Source: JBBSBL01 sp046330255 (lineage in GTDB: Bacteria > Actinomycetota > Thermoleophilia > Solirubrobacterales > Solirubrobacteraceae). From it: DNA of 64,000 nt. The stretch covers positions 372,001 to 436,000 of the forward strand of contig JAXLTC010000002.1 of the NCBI GenBank assembly GCA_046330255.1, given 5' to 3'. The notes under the pieces are model-generated. The model worked only from the letters and a program-made list of their open reading frames with translations. It was not told the DNA's origin and searched no databases. Every line of letters begins with the position of its first letter. Position 1 is the stretch's first letter. A program made the translations under genes and the position numbers. This document shows positions 7,912 through 17,689 of the stretch, one piece after another.

Positions 7912-10826
7912 GCGCCGCTCCTGCAGATGCCCGGATGCCGGCACTCCCCGAGCCCGCACGTCTGCGGCGAGGGCGCCAGCTCGCCGCCGAGCAGGGCGCG
8001 GCCGAGCCCGAGCGCCCTGGCGGCCGCCTCGGCGAGGCGCTCCGCGACCCCCTCCTCGTCCGCGAGGTCGGCGCCGAAGAGGGCTCGTGCGGCGGCGGCC
8101 TCCTCGGCAGGCCCGGTGGAGAGCACGAGCCCGCGCGGACGCTGGGAGCCGCCGACCGGCTCGAAGACGCCGCCCCCGATCCGCTCCCCGAGCACCTCGC
8201 GGACGGCGAGCATGTAGAGCGCGACCTGCAGCCGCCGCGAGCGCTCCCAGCCGTTGACGCTCCAGGAGGGGTGCACCATCCCGGTCTTGTAGTCGCGCAC
8301 GACCGCGCCGCCGCTCGCGCCGTCGCGGTCGATCCGGTCCACGCGGCCGTGGACGCGGACCTCCTCGCCGAGCTCCAGCGCGGGCGAGGAGCCAGGATCC
8401 CGCTCCATCCCGAAGGACCACTCGAGCCGCTCCGCCGCCCAGGGAAGCGCCGCGCGGGCCTCCTGCTCCAGACAGCCGCGCACCGAGGCGCGCACCGCCC
8501 GCAGCACCCCCTCGCGGCCTGCCGGAGTGGCCGCGAGACGGTGTCCGGGCGCCAGCTCCGCCAGGGCCTCGTCGGCGAGATCGAGCGCGCGGTCGAGCGT
8601 CGCCGGCTCCACGGCGGCAGCGCTCCCGGCCTCCACCCGCAGGCCGGCCAGCGTGCGCTCCAGGACGCCGTGCACCAGGCTGCCGCGGTCGAGCGCCTCC
8701 GGGTCCGGTTCGAGCGCGCGCGGCTGCAACTCGTCCGTCACCAACCAGCTCGCGGGGCATCCCCAGTAGCGCTCCAGCGCGCCCGGTGAAAGCGCACCGC
8801 GCTGGCGCAACCTCGCCGCCGCCGCCGGCGGGAGGTCTCCGAGCGGGCGCTCGGGGACGCGCGGCCCCCGGGCCGCCGCGGAGCGGCGCCGCTCGTCCTC
8901 GGTGGGGGCGCGCTCCGGGGCCCACGTGACCTCCGACAGCAGCCGGACGCCGCGCCGCTCGAGCAGACCGGGCTCGAACAGGCGGAGCACCTCGTCGAGG
9001 AGGGGCGACGGCCGCACGGACACCCCCTCCTCCGTCGAGCTGCGCCAGCTCAGCACGAGGCGCTCCGTCGGGCGGGACACGCACGTGTAGAACAGGTGCC
9101 GCTCGGCCTCGTGCGCCACCTCGCCGCGCGGGAGCACGAGCCCCGAGGCGACCGCGACCTCGCGCCGCTCGTCGTTCCCGAGGAACGGCTCCGCCGGAGC
9201 CGGGCGCGGGAACTCGTCCTCCTGGAGCCCGCCCACGAGCACGGCCCTGAAGCGCCGCGCGCGGATCGCGAGCGGATCGGCGACCAGCACCGCCTCCGGG
9301 CGCGGGGCCCCCGGGTCGAGCAGCACCTCGACGTCACGCAGCGCCTCCAGGACCTCCCCGGCCCCGATGTCCGGGAGACGCTCGAGCTCGGCCAGCGCGG
9401 CGTCGGCGGCGCGCAGGGCGGCGGCGTCGGCCGCCTCACCGGGATCAAGCGGTCCGCATGCGCCGGCGGACAGCAGGCGCGGCGCCTCCGCGCGCAGCCC
9501 GCGGGCGAGCTCCGCGCCGCCGGCCGAGGCTGCGGTCCGCAGGCGCTCCAGCGCTCCGGGCAGCCGCCGGCCGCCGTGCTCCCATGCCCGGCGGGCGGCC
9601 GGCAGGCCGTCCTCGCCGGCCCGCAGCAGCGCCGCCTCGGCCGCGTCGACCGCGTCGGCCCCGGCTCCGGCGCCGGGGGCGCGCAGCCACGCGAGCAGGT
9701 CACCGGCGCGCGCCTCCCGCGGAGCGGCGGCGCAGCGCGCCAGCCCCATCAGGCCCCGGCCCAGCGCGGTGTGGGTGAGCGGCGCGGCGCGCCGCAGGGC
9801 GTACGGGATCCCGTAGGCGCCGAACACCTCGGCGAGCAGTGCCCCGTAGCTCGCGGGGGAGCGGAACACGACCGCGATCTCCCCCGCGGGCACGCCCGCG
9901 GCCAGCAGCTCCAGGACCTCGGCGCCGAGATGCTCGATCTCCGCGCGCTCGCCGCCCGACTCGATCAGCCGCACTGCGTCGCCGGCCTCGACCCGCCCGG
10001 CGTCCGGCTCGTAGAGGGCGCGCTCCAGGTGGTGCAGCTCGGGCGCCCCCGTCCCGGGCACGGCGGGCAGGTCCACGACCCGGTCGGCGGCCGCGAGCAG
10101 GCTCTCGGCCAGCCCGGAGCGATCCGCGAACGCCGCCCGCCCGCGCTCGTAGGGGATCGAGACCCACACCTCCGCCGCCGCGCGGCCGGCCAGCGTCTCC
10201 ACCGCGTCGCGCTGCGGGGCCGTGAGGTCGTCGAAGCCGTACAGCAGGACCGGTGTGGCGCCCCAGCGGGAGGGCTCGGCGCGCAGCGCGTCCAGGGCGC
10301 GCCACGCCCGGCCCTCGCGATCCACCGCGGCCATCCGCTCCAGGCGGGCGACGTAGGCGGCGTGGATCGCGGCGACCTCGCGCGCGTGGGCTGCGCGGCG
10401 GCCGCGCCGGCCCGCCCATGCGCCCAGCGCCTGGCGCAGCCGCTGGGGCGTGACGCGCTCACGGCCGAGCTCGGCCTCGAGCCGGACCGCCGCGCGCAGG
10501 AAACCGGGCGCCCGCGAGCTCGGCGCGAACGCGCGCAGCCCCGCGTCGCGGATCGCGGCCGCGACCACCCGCTCGCGCTCCACCTCGCCGAGCGCGGCCT
10601 CCGGCGCGCCGGTGCGCCGCGCGAGCTCGACGACGAACGCGTCGAACGTCCCGACCCGCCCGCCGATCAGCGCGCCGCCCGCGGCCAGCTCGCGCTCGTA
10701 GTGGAGGACGTCGGCCGCGGTGGGCACGACGAGGAACGGATCGCGCGCCGCCAGCGCGCGGAACGCGCCCAGCACCTCGCCCGCCTTGGCGGCGTTGGCC
10801 GGGCCGGTCACGAGCGTCAGCGGCAC
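7908..10826 (-). CDS. addB: AddB-like recombination nuclease subunit
   Basis: A 972-residue partner of AddA for processing DNA double-strand ends before RecA loading. The N-terminus LVTGPANAAKAGEVL occupies the Walker A place but lacks the canonical GKS/T, so its ATPase is probably inactive, as in many AddB/RexB-type subunits. Motifs typical of the degenerate helicase follow (GGLQEDEFPRPAPAEPFLGN; HLFYTCVSRPTERLVLSW). The C-terminal RecB-type nuclease shows VRDYKTGMV. A Cys at YWGCPASW and the final TCGLGECRHPGIC supply four cysteines for the Fe-S staple known in this family. The start is GTG 10826. It lies 122 bp downstream of topB and overlaps addA by 4 bp. Confidence 0.85.
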   Translation of the reverse strand: MPLTLVTGPANAAKAGEVLGAFRALAARDPFLVVPTAADVLHYERELAAGGALIGGRVGTFDAFVVELARRTGAPEAALGEVERERVVAAAIRDAGLRAFAPSSRAPGFLRAAVRLEAELGRERVTPQRLRQALGAWAGRRGRRAAHAREVAAIHAAYVARLERMAAVDREGRAWRALDALRAEPSRWGATPVLLYGFDDLTAPQRDAVETLAGRAAAEVWVSIPYERGRAAFADRSGLAESLLAAADRVVDLPAVPGTGAPELHHLERALYEPDAGRVEAGDAVRLIESGGERAEIEHLGAEVLELLAAGVPAGEIAVVFRSPASYGALLAEVFGAYGIPYALRRAAPLTHTALGRGLMGLARCAAAPREARAGDLLAWLRAPGAGAGADAVDAAEAALLRAGEDGLPAARRAWEHGGRRLPGALERLRTAASAGGAELARGLRAEAPRLLSAGACGPLDPGEAADAAALRAADAALAELERLPDIGAGEVLEALRDVEVLLDPGAPRPEAVLVADPLAIRARRFRAVLVGGLQEDEFPRPAPAEPFLGNDERREVAVASGLVLPRGEVAHEAERHLFYTCVSRPTERLVLSWRSSTEEGVSVRPSPLLDEVLRLFEPGLLERRGVRLLSEVTWAPERAPTEDERRRSAAARGPRVPERPLGDLPPAAAARLRQRGALSPGALERYWGCPASWLVTDELQPRALEPDPEALDRGSLVHGVLERTLAGLRVEAGSAAAVEPATLDRALDLADEALAELAPGHRLAATPAGREGVLRAVRASVRGCLEQEARAALPWAAERLEWSFGMERDPGSSPALELGEEVRVHGRVDRIDRDGASGGAVVRDYKTGMVHPSWSVNGWERSRRLQVALYMLAVREVLGERIGGGVFEPVGGSQRPRGLVLSTGPAEEAAAARALFGADLADEEGVAERLAEAAARALGLGRALLGGELAPSPQTCGLGECRHPGICRSGA

Positions 10827-10948
10827 CCGCCCATGGTCGCGCGCCGGCCCGACGTGCTGACGGTCGGCGGCACCCGGTGCGGACGGCCAGACGCCGGGAG
10901 CACCATCCGTGCGTCACGCCATCCGGCGCAACGCCACACCACCGCCCG

Positions 10949-13171
10949 CTACGCCGCCGCCGGCTCCTGCGGCTCCGGCTCGCCGGCCTGACGCGCCTCC
11001 TCGGCCTCGGGCGGCTTGGCGCCCTCCTTCGCCCAGGGCTCGTCGAACTCGACGCGCCACTTCCCTTCCTCGTTCTGCTCGAGGGCCAGCCGCGCGCGGA
11101 ACGAGCGGCCCTTGCGGCCCTTGAAGCCGGTCACCGCCCTTGCCGTGCGGCCGGTCGCGATCAGCTCGCGCGCGACCGAGGCCGGGAGCTGCTTGCCGGC
11201 CTTCGCCTTCCAGATCACGAACCCGCAGCCCGGGTCCTCGCGCGCCCAGCACGAGTAGCCCTTGCGGTTCTCGACGATGTCGTGGCCGCAGACCGGGCAC
11301 GGGCCGAGGTTCGCGCGCGGGATGCGGACGTCCTTGAGCTTGGTGTCGAGCGTCGCGACCGTCTCCTGCGCGAACCGCGCGATGTCCCCCATGAAGCTCT
11401 CGCGCGAGTCCTCCCCGTGCTCGATCTTCGCCAGCCGGTGCTCCCAGCTCCCGGTCAGGCTCGGCGAGGTCAGCGGGTGCTCGTCCAGCAGCCGCACGAC
11501 GTTCAGCCCCTTCTCCGTGGCGACCAGCGCGCGGCCGTCGCGCTCGACGTAGCCGACCTGGATCAAGCGCTCGATGATCGCCGCCCGGGTGGCGGGCGTC
11601 CCGATGCCGGAGTCCTTCATCGCTTCGCGCAGCTCTTCGTCGTCGACGAGCTTGCCCGCCGTCTCCATCGCCGCGAGCAGCGAGCCCTCGCTGTAGCGCC
11701 GCGGTGGCTGGGTCTCCTTGCGCTCGGAGCGCACCTCCCGGGTCTCGACCGACTCGTCGCGCTCGAGCTTGGGCAGCTGCTGCTCGCGGCCCTCGTCCTC
11801 CTCGCGGCCCTTCTGCTCGGCGTCCGGGGTCTCGCCGTACACGGCGCGCCAGCCGGGCACGAGCAGCACCTTGCCGCGCGTGCGGAACACATGGGTCGCG
11901 ACCGTGGTCTCCACGCGTGTGTTCTCGAACACCGCGTCGGGGTGGAACACGGCGAGGAACCGGCGGACCACCATGTCGTAGACGCGCCGGTCGTCGTCGC
12001 TGAGCTTCGCCACCGGATGCTCGCTGCGGGTGGGGATGATCGCGTGGTGGTCGGCGACCTTCGCATCGTTGACCACGCGCGCCAGCGGCAGCACGTCGAG
12101 CGAGGTCACGTAGCGCGCGCCGTCGGCGTACTCCGGGCGGCGGCCGACGAGCTCGGCGGTCGGCTTGATCTCCCCGACCATGTCCTTGGTCAGGAAGCGC
12201 GAGTTGGTGCGCGGGTAGGTGAGCGCCTTGTGCTCCTCGTAGAGCCTCTGCGCCGCGGCCAGCGTGCGGCGGGCGGAGAAGCCGAAGCGGCTGTTCGCCT
12301 CGCGCTGCAGCGTGGTCAGGTCGTAGAGGAGCGGCGCGCGCTCGGAGCGCTCGGAGGTCTCGAGCTTGGTGATCGCCCCCGGCCGGCCGCTCGCCTCGGC
12401 GACGATCGCCTCGGCCTCCTCGGCGGTCGCGACGCGCGGCTTCGACCCCGCGTGGTAGCGACCCTCGTAGACCCGCTCGCCGGAGGCGGCGAAGACGGCG
12501 TCCACGATCCAGTAGGGCTCGGGCTGGAAGGCCCGGATCTCCTCCTCGCGCCGCGCGATGATCGCCAGCGTCGGGGTCTGCACGCGACCGAGCGAGACGG
12601 CGCCGTCGAACGACGAGCGCAGCCGGATCGTGGCGGCGCGGGTGGCGTTCATCCCGACGATCCAGTCCGCCTCGCTACGCGAGCGCGCCGCCGCCTCGAG
12701 GCTCTCGAGCTCCTCGGCGGGGCGCAGGCTCCCGAACGCCTCGCGGATCGCGCCCGCGGTCATCGACGAGAGCCACAGGCGCCGCACAGGCTTGTCGGAG
12801 CGTGCCATCTCGTAGAGGTAGGCGAAGATCAGCTCCCCCTCGCGCCCGGCGTCGCAGGCGTTGACCACGGCATCGACGTCCGAGCGCGAGAGCTGGCGGC
12901 GCACCACGGACATCTGCTTCTTCGAGCGTTCGTCGCGCACCACGAGCTTGAAGCGCTCGGGCACGATCGGCAGGTCCGCCATGCGCCACTTGCGGAACTT
13001 CTCGTCGTACTCGTCGGGCTCCGCGAGCTGGACGAGATGGCCGACGGCCCACGTGATCACGTGCTCCGGCCCCTCGAGGAAGCCCTCGCTGCGGGCGAAC
13101 GGGCCGTCCAGTACGCGGGCGAGGTCCCGCCCGACCGACGGCTTCTCGGCGATCACGAGCGTCTTGGCCAT
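10949..13171 (-). CDS. topB: Type IA DNA topoisomerase, TopB (topoisomerase III) family
   Basis: A 740-residue enzyme that passes single strands to decatenate DNA and dissolve recombination intermediates. The TOPRIM domain opens with LVIAEKPSVGRDLA (residues 5-18) and contains VVNACDAGREGELIFAYLY with the acidic metal-binding residues. The catalytic tyrosine sits in LTYPRTNSRFL. GSWEHRLAKIEHGED is a conserved C-terminal block. A four-cysteine zinc ribbon (CPVCG ... SCWAREDPGC) follows, then a low-complexity Glu/Pro/Ala tail. The plus-strand frame opposite is a GC shadow. It sits between marP (32 bp upstream) and addB, on the same strand, consistent with a genome-maintenance operon. Confidence 0.95.
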   Translation of the reverse strand: MAKTLVIAEKPSVGRDLARVLDGPFARSEGFLEGPEHVITWAVGHLVQLAEPDEYDEKFRKWRMADLPIVPERFKLVVRDERSKKQMSVVRRQLSRSDVDAVVNACDAGREGELIFAYLYEMARSDKPVRRLWLSSMTAGAIREAFGSLRPAEELESLEAAARSRSEADWIVGMNATRAATIRLRSSFDGAVSLGRVQTPTLAIIARREEEIRAFQPEPYWIVDAVFAASGERVYEGRYHAGSKPRVATAEEAEAIVAEASGRPGAITKLETSERSERAPLLYDLTTLQREANSRFGFSARRTLAAAQRLYEEHKALTYPRTNSRFLTKDMVGEIKPTAELVGRRPEYADGARYVTSLDVLPLARVVNDAKVADHHAIIPTRSEHPVAKLSDDDRRVYDMVVRRFLAVFHPDAVFENTRVETTVATHVFRTRGKVLLVPGWRAVYGETPDAEQKGREEDEGREQQLPKLERDESVETREVRSERKETQPPRRYSEGSLLAAMETAGKLVDDEELREAMKDSGIGTPATRAAIIERLIQVGYVERDGRALVATEKGLNVVRLLDEHPLTSPSLTGSWEHRLAKIEHGEDSRESFMGDIARFAQETVATLDTKLKDVRIPRANLGPCPVCGHDIVENRKGYSCWAREDPGCGFVIWKAKAGKQLPASVARELIATGRTARAVTGFKGRKGRSFRARLALEQNEEGKWRVEFDEPWAKEGAKPPEAEEARQAGEPEPQEPAAA

Positions 13172-13203
13172 GGCGGCGCAGGGTAGCGCGGCCCCGCGGC
13201 GGG

Positions 13204-14364
13204 TCAGTCCGCGCAGGCGCCGGTGCCGACCGCTCCGCCGCCGGCCGAGGCGCGACGCGCCGCCGCGCTCACCACCGAGTTCGGCACGCCGAAGCCGCCG
13301 CGCGGCCCGCCGCCGGTGGACGCCGCGAAGACCGTCGCCAGCACGCGGCCGCCGGAGTCGACGACGGGCCCGCCGGAGTTCCCGGAGCGGATCCGCCCGC
13401 GCACCGTGGTCATCTCCCGCAGGACGGGGCCGTTGCCGTAGACGTCATCGCTCACGACCTGTCGCGTGGCGCCGATCCGCGCCGGCTCGGCGTCGAACGG
13501 GCCATCGAGCGGGTAGCCGAGGATCGCTCCGGCAGTGCCGTCGGTGGGGTTGGCGACGATCGCCAGCGAGCGCCGGTCCAGACCGGGCGCGCGCAGGACG
13601 GCGATGTCGTTGCGCGGGTCGAAGACGAGCGCCTGCGCCGCCAGCGGGCCGCCGCCGGAGGGCTGCACGACCAGCGAGTCGCCGGTGCCCGCGACGACGT
13701 GCGCGTTGGTCACGACCAGGCCGGGGCGCACCACCCAACCGGAGCCCTCGATGCCGAGGCCGCACGCCTGGCCGACCACGCGCACGACGCTCGCCCCCGC
13801 CGCCCTGACCCCCGGGTAGCGCAGGACCCGCGCGTCCGGGCGCCCGACCAGGCCCGGCGGCGGGCCGCTGATCGCGGGCAGCGGGTCGAAGCGCGCCAGC
13901 GCGTTCAGGATCGGACCCGACGGGGGCAGGATGTCGTTGAGCCGGCGCAGGATCGCCGAGCGCTGGATGTCGGTGCGCAGCGCCCGCGCGATCGGCGACT
14001 GGAGCGCGACGGCGCCGGCGATCCAGGCCGCGCCGAGCGCGACGCACGCCAGCAACGCGGCGCCGAGGGCCCCGTCGAGCGCGCCCAGCGCGGGAATCCG
14101 CACCCGGCGGCGGAGTCGCTCGCCGAGCGTCTCCAGCAGCATCGCCAGCAGGCCGCCGACCACCAGCGCGCCGCCGAGGCCGAAGAGCGGCGCCCACGGC
14201 GAGCGCGAGCCCTCGTCGAGCAGCGACGGCCCCAGCCGCGCGCCGAGCACCGCGCCCGCGGCGAACCCGGTGAGCGACAGCGCGCCGACGACGAAGCCCT
14301 GGCGGTAGCCGTAGACGGCGGCCAGGGCGGCGAAGCCGACGATGATCCAGTCGATCGCGGTCAC
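13204..14364 (-). CDS. marP: MarP-like membrane serine protease (CvpA + trypsin)
   Basis: A 386-residue protein. Residues 1-150 form a CvpA-like membrane domain with about four helices (IDWIIVGFAALAAVYGYRQGF is the hallmark start); the rest is an extracytoplasmic trypsin-like domain. The catalytic triad is visible: His in VVTNAHVVAG, Asp in PRNDIAVLR and Ser in RIRSGNSGGPVVD. The mycobacterial homologue MarP protects against acid and oxidative stress by processing envelope proteins. The start is GTG 14364; upstream in-frame sequence is antisense to the penicillin-binding protein gene. It heads the minus-strand block marP-topB-addB-addA and is divergent from the PBP gene with 81 bp between. 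Confidence 0.92.
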   Translation of the reverse strand: MTAIDWIIVGFAALAAVYGYRQGFVVGALSLTGFAAGAVLGARLGPSLLDEGSRSPWAPLFGLGGALVVGGLLAMLLETLGERLRRRVRIPALGALDGALGAALLACVALGAAWIAGAVALQSPIARALRTDIQRSAILRRLNDILPPSGPILNALARFDPLPAISGPPPGLVGRPDARVLRYPGVRAAGASVVRVVGQACGLGIEGSGWVVRPGLVVTNAHVVAGTGDSLVVQPSGGGPLAAQALVFDPRNDIAVLRAPGLDRRSLAIVANPTDGTAGAILGYPLDGPFDAEPARIGATRQVVSDDVYGNGPVLREMTTVRGRIRSGNSGGPVVDSGGRVLATVFAASTGGGPRGGFGVPNSVVSAAARRASAGGGAVGTGACAD

Positions 14365-14445
14365 CCCGGCCGAGCGTAGCGACGGACCGGACCGCCCCGG
14401 CAAGGTCCGGCCGGCCCACCGCCCACGACGGCCGCGCCGACGGCC

Positions 14446-16179
14446 ATGTCGAATACGCTGCCGCGCGCCGTGGCCGTTGGAGACCGAGCCCCGAGCGCGG
14501 CCCGGCCGCGTCATGTTCCCACCGCGGCGAACCCCGGCCGCGCGCTCACGCGACTGCTCCCCCTCGCCGCGGTGGCGATCGCTGCGTTCGCCTACGGCGT
14601 CAGTTGCGGGACCGCTCCCGGCCGCGCCGAGCGCCGCACCGCGGAGCGCTACGTGGCGGCGTGGGCGCGCGGCGACTTCGGCGCGATGTACCGGATGCTC
14701 TCCAAGGGCGCGCGCGAGCGGGTCTCGCCGGGCGCATTCACGGCCGCCTACCGCGAGGCCGCGCTCACCGCGACGCTTGGCAGCCTGCGCGCGCACGACG
14801 CGAACGACACCGAGGACGGGGCGGTCCCGGTCCCGGTGGAGGTGACCACACGGGCATTCGGGGCGTTCCGTGCCGTCGAGCACGTGCCGCTCGACGGGTC
14901 CGGCGAGGACGCGCACGTCGGCTGGCGACCCGAGATGGTCTTCCCGGGCCTGCGGGCCGGCGAGCGGCTGACGCGGCGAACCACGCTGGCTGCTCGCGGC
15001 GACCTCGAGGCCCGGGACGGCACCGCGCTCGCCGCGGGCCCGGATCGCCGCTCGGCCGCGCCCGACGTGTCCGCCGAGATAGCCGGCGGGCTCGGCCCGA
15101 TCCCGGCCGACCGCCGCGAGTTCTACCGCGCGTTCGGCTACCCGCCCGACGCGCAGATCGGCATCTCGGGGCTGGAGCGCGCCTTCCAGCCACAACTCGC
15201 CGGCGCGCCGGGCGGGACGCTGCTCGCCGGCGCGCGGACGCTGGCCCGGTCGGCGCCGCGCCCCGGCCGGACGGTGCGCACCTCGATCTCGGTCCGGGTC
15301 GAGCGCGCGGCGATCGCCGCGCTCGGGGGGCGCTACGGCGGCGTCGCGGCGCTGCAGCCGCGCAGCGGCCAGGTGCTCGCGCTCGCGGGGGTCGCGTTCA
15401 GCGCACTGCAGCCGCCGGGGTCCACCTTCAAGGTCATCACCACGTCCGCCGCGCTCCAGGCGGGGATCGTCAAGCCGTCGACGGCGTTCCCGGTCCAGAC
15501 CCACGCGGTGCTCGAGGGCGTCGACCTCTCGAACGCGGGCGGCGAGGCCTGCGGCGGGACGCTCGCCGAGGCATTCGCCGAGTCGTGCAACTCGGTGTTC
15601 GCGCCGCTCGGCGCCCGGCTCGGGGCGCCGAAGCTGGTCGCCGCGGCTGAGCGCTTCGGCTTCAACGAGCCGACCGGCATCCCGGGCGCCGAGACCCCGT
15701 CGATCCCGCAGGCGGGCAGGGTCGGCGACGACCTGGCGGTGGGCTCCACCGCGATCGGCCAGGGGGATGTGCAGGCGACCGCGCTCTCGATGGCCTCCGT
15801 GGCCGCGACGATCGCGAACGGCGGGGTGCGGGTGCGACCGGTGCTCCAGGCGGGCCGGAGCGGCCGCGCGACCCGGGCCGCCACCCCGCGCGTCGCGAGG
15901 ACGATGAACGCCCTGATGCGCGGCGTGGTGACCGGCGGCACCGGCACGGCCGCGCAGATCCCGGGAATAGCGGTGGCGGGCAAGACGGGAACGGCGGAGT
16001 TGCGCGACACCACCCAGCCGGGCGCGGGCGGCCCCGAGGACACGGACGCGTGGTTCGTCGCCTTCGCCCCCGCGGGAGACCCGCGGATCGCGGTCGGCGT
16101 GCTGCTGGTGAGCGCCGGCGCCGGCGGCGACACCGCGGCGCCCGTGGCGCACGACGTGCTGGTCGGCGGGCTGAAGTAG
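14446..16179 (+). CDS. Class B penicillin-binding protein (D,D-transpeptidase)
   Basis: A 577-residue peptidoglycan cross-linking enzyme anchored by one N-terminal membrane segment (about 33-52, LTRLLPLAAVAIAAFAYGV). An NTF2-like MecA_N-type domain follows (RTAERYVAAWARGDFGAMYR, about 63-150), then the dimerisation domain, then the transpeptidase. All three catalytic motifs are present: SxxK at Ser326 (GSTFK), SxN at Ser380 (SCN) and KTG at Lys513 (AGKTGTA). The MecA_N domain places it near PbpA/PBP2a-like elongation or spore-type enzymes, not FtsI. The ATG at 14446 is the first start after the divergent marP. Proximity to a MarP protease is notable because MarP acts on wall-processing proteins in mycobacteria. 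Confidence 0.92.
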   Translation: MSNTLPRAVAVGDRAPSAARPRHVPTAANPGRALTRLLPLAAVAIAAFAYGVSCGTAPGRAERRTAERYVAAWARGDFGAMYRMLSKGARERVSPGAFTAAYREAALTATLGSLRAHDANDTEDGAVPVPVEVTTRAFGAFRAVEHVPLDGSGEDAHVGWRPEMVFPGLRAGERLTRRTTLAARGDLEARDGTALAAGPDRRSAAPDVSAEIAGGLGPIPADRREFYRAFGYPPDAQIGISGLERAFQPQLAGAPGGTLLAGARTLARSAPRPGRTVRTSISVRVERAAIAALGGRYGGVAALQPRSGQVLALAGVAFSALQPPGSTFKVITTSAALQAGIVKPSTAFPVQTHAVLEGVDLSNAGGEACGGTLAEAFAESCNSVFAPLGARLGAPKLVAAAERFGFNEPTGIPGAETPSIPQAGRVGDDLAVGSTAIGQGDVQATALSMASVAATIANGGVRVRPVLQAGRSGRATRAATPRVARTMNALMRGVVTGGTGTAAQIPGIAVAGKTGTAELRDTTQPGAGGPEDTDAWFVAFAPAGDPRIAVGVLLVSAGAGGDTAAPVAHDVLVGGLK

Positions 16180-16285
16180 CCGTCCGCGCGGGCCGGCGCG
16201 ACGGATATACGCTTGGCGCGAGCGGCGGGCGCCCTGACGCGGTGACGCGGGCTCCCGGCGCGGATCGGCTACACCAGGAGAGTTC

Positions 16286-17659
16286 ATGGACCCCGTCTGC
16301 ATCATCGGCGCCGGCTCGTCCGGGATCGCCGCGTGCCAGGTCCTGAGCGCGCGTGGGATCCCGTTCGACTGCTTCGAGACCGGCTCGCAGGTCGGGGGCA
16401 ACTGGCGCTACATGAACGACAATGGGATGTCGTCCGCCTACCGCTCGCTGCACATCAACACGTCCAAGGGGCTGATGGGCTACTCGACGTTCCCGATGCC
16501 GGCGGACTACCCGGATTACCCCGACCACTACCGGATCGCGGCCTACTTCGACGACTACGTCGACCGCTTCGCCTTCCGCGACCGGATCCGCTTCCGCACG
16601 GAGGTGACCCGGGTCGAGCCGGACGGCGGCGCATGGAGGGTCACCTGGCGCCCGGCCGACGGGAGCGGCTCCGAGCAGAGCGGCCGCTACCGCGCGGTGC
16701 TGGTCGCCAACGGCCATCACTGGGACGCGCGCTGGCCCGAGCCGCCCTTCCCCGGGTCGGACTCGTTCGCGGGCGAGCAGATGCACGTGCACGACTACAA
16801 GACGCCGGACGTGCTGGCCGGCAAGCGCGTGCTGGTGCTCGGCATCGGCAACTCCGCGTGCGACATCGCCGTCGAGAGCTCGCGCATCGCGAAGCGGACC
16901 CTGCTGGCGATGCGCCGCGGCGCGTACGTGATGCCCAAGTACCTGTTCGGCAAGCCCACGGACGAGTCGAACACCCCCGCGCTGACGCGGCTCCCGTTCC
17001 CGTTGCAGCGCCTCTTCTTCGCCTTCGCGCTGAGGATCGCGCAGGGCAGGGTGACGGACTCCGGGCTGCCCGAGCCGGACCACAAGCTGCTCCACGCGCA
17101 CCCGACGATCTCCTCCGAGCTCCTGCCCCGCATCGGGCACGGAGACATCGTGGTGAAGCCGAACATCGCCCGCCTCGACGGCGACCGCGTCCGGTTCGTG
17201 GACGGGAGCTCCGAGCCCGTGGACGTGATCGTGTACTGCACGGGCTACAAGATCACCTTCCCGTTCTTCGACGAGGGCCTCGTGTCGGCCCCCGGCAACC
17301 ACATCCCGCTCTACAGGCGCGTCGTCTCGCCCGAGCACCCCGGTCTCTACTTCATCGGCCTGCTCCAGCCGCTCGGGGCGATCATGCCGCTCGCGGAGGC
17401 GCAGGCCGAGTGGGTGGCCGACCTGCTCGAGGGTGAGGCGACGCTGCCGAGCGCTCGGCGCATGCGCGAGGTGATCGCGCGCGAGGACCGGCGCATGGCG
17501 AAGCGCTACGTGGCCTCCAAGCGCCACACGATCCAGGTGGACTTCCACCCCTACCTGCGCACCGTGCAGCGCGAGCGCCGCCGCGGGCGCCGGGCAGGCG
17601 TGCTGGACCGCCTGCGCGCGTACCGCTCGCACGAGTTGCGCCTCGGCGCGTCCCGCTGA
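16286..17659 (+). CDS. Flavin-containing monooxygenase
   Basis: A 457-residue FAD- and NADPH-dependent monooxygenase. The FAD site is CIIGAGSSGIAACQVL (residues 5-20), the NADPH site is VLVLGIGNSACDIAVE (about 185-200), and between them lies the FMO fingerprint FxGxxxHxxxY as FAGEQMHVHDY (about 162-172). A late CTGYK block is also typical. Substrates of bacterial FMOs are amines, sulfides or ketones; nothing here tells which. An AGGAG ribosome-binding site sits seven bases before ATG 16286. Its convergent neighbour is 30 bp away, and it appears to be monocistronic. Confidence 0.92.
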   Translation: MDPVCIIGAGSSGIAACQVLSARGIPFDCFETGSQVGGNWRYMNDNGMSSAYRSLHINTSKGLMGYSTFPMPADYPDYPDHYRIAAYFDDYVDRFAFRDRIRFRTEVTRVEPDGGAWRVTWRPADGSGSEQSGRYRAVLVANGHHWDARWPEPPFPGSDSFAGEQMHVHDYKTPDVLAGKRVLVLGIGNSACDIAVESSRIAKRTLLAMRRGAYVMPKYLFGKPTDESNTPALTRLPFPLQRLFFAFALRIAQGRVTDSGLPEPDHKLLHAHPTISSELLPRIGHGDIVVKPNIARLDGDRVRFVDGSSEPVDVIVYCTGYKITFPFFDEGLVSAPGNHIPLYRRVVSPEHPGLYFIGLLQPLGAIMPLAEAQAEWVADLLEGEATLPSARRMREVIAREDRRMAKRYVASKRHTIQVDFHPYLRTVQRERRRGRRAGVLDRLRAYRSHELRLGASR

Positions 17660-17689
17660 GGGACCGGGCGCGGGGCGCGGCCGCTCGCG

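Noticed and set aside
4300..13186. Very long open frames antisense to addA, addB and topB
   Set aside because: Arg/Ala/Gly-rich translations without domains; they arise because stop codons are rare in GC-rich DNA opposite real genes.
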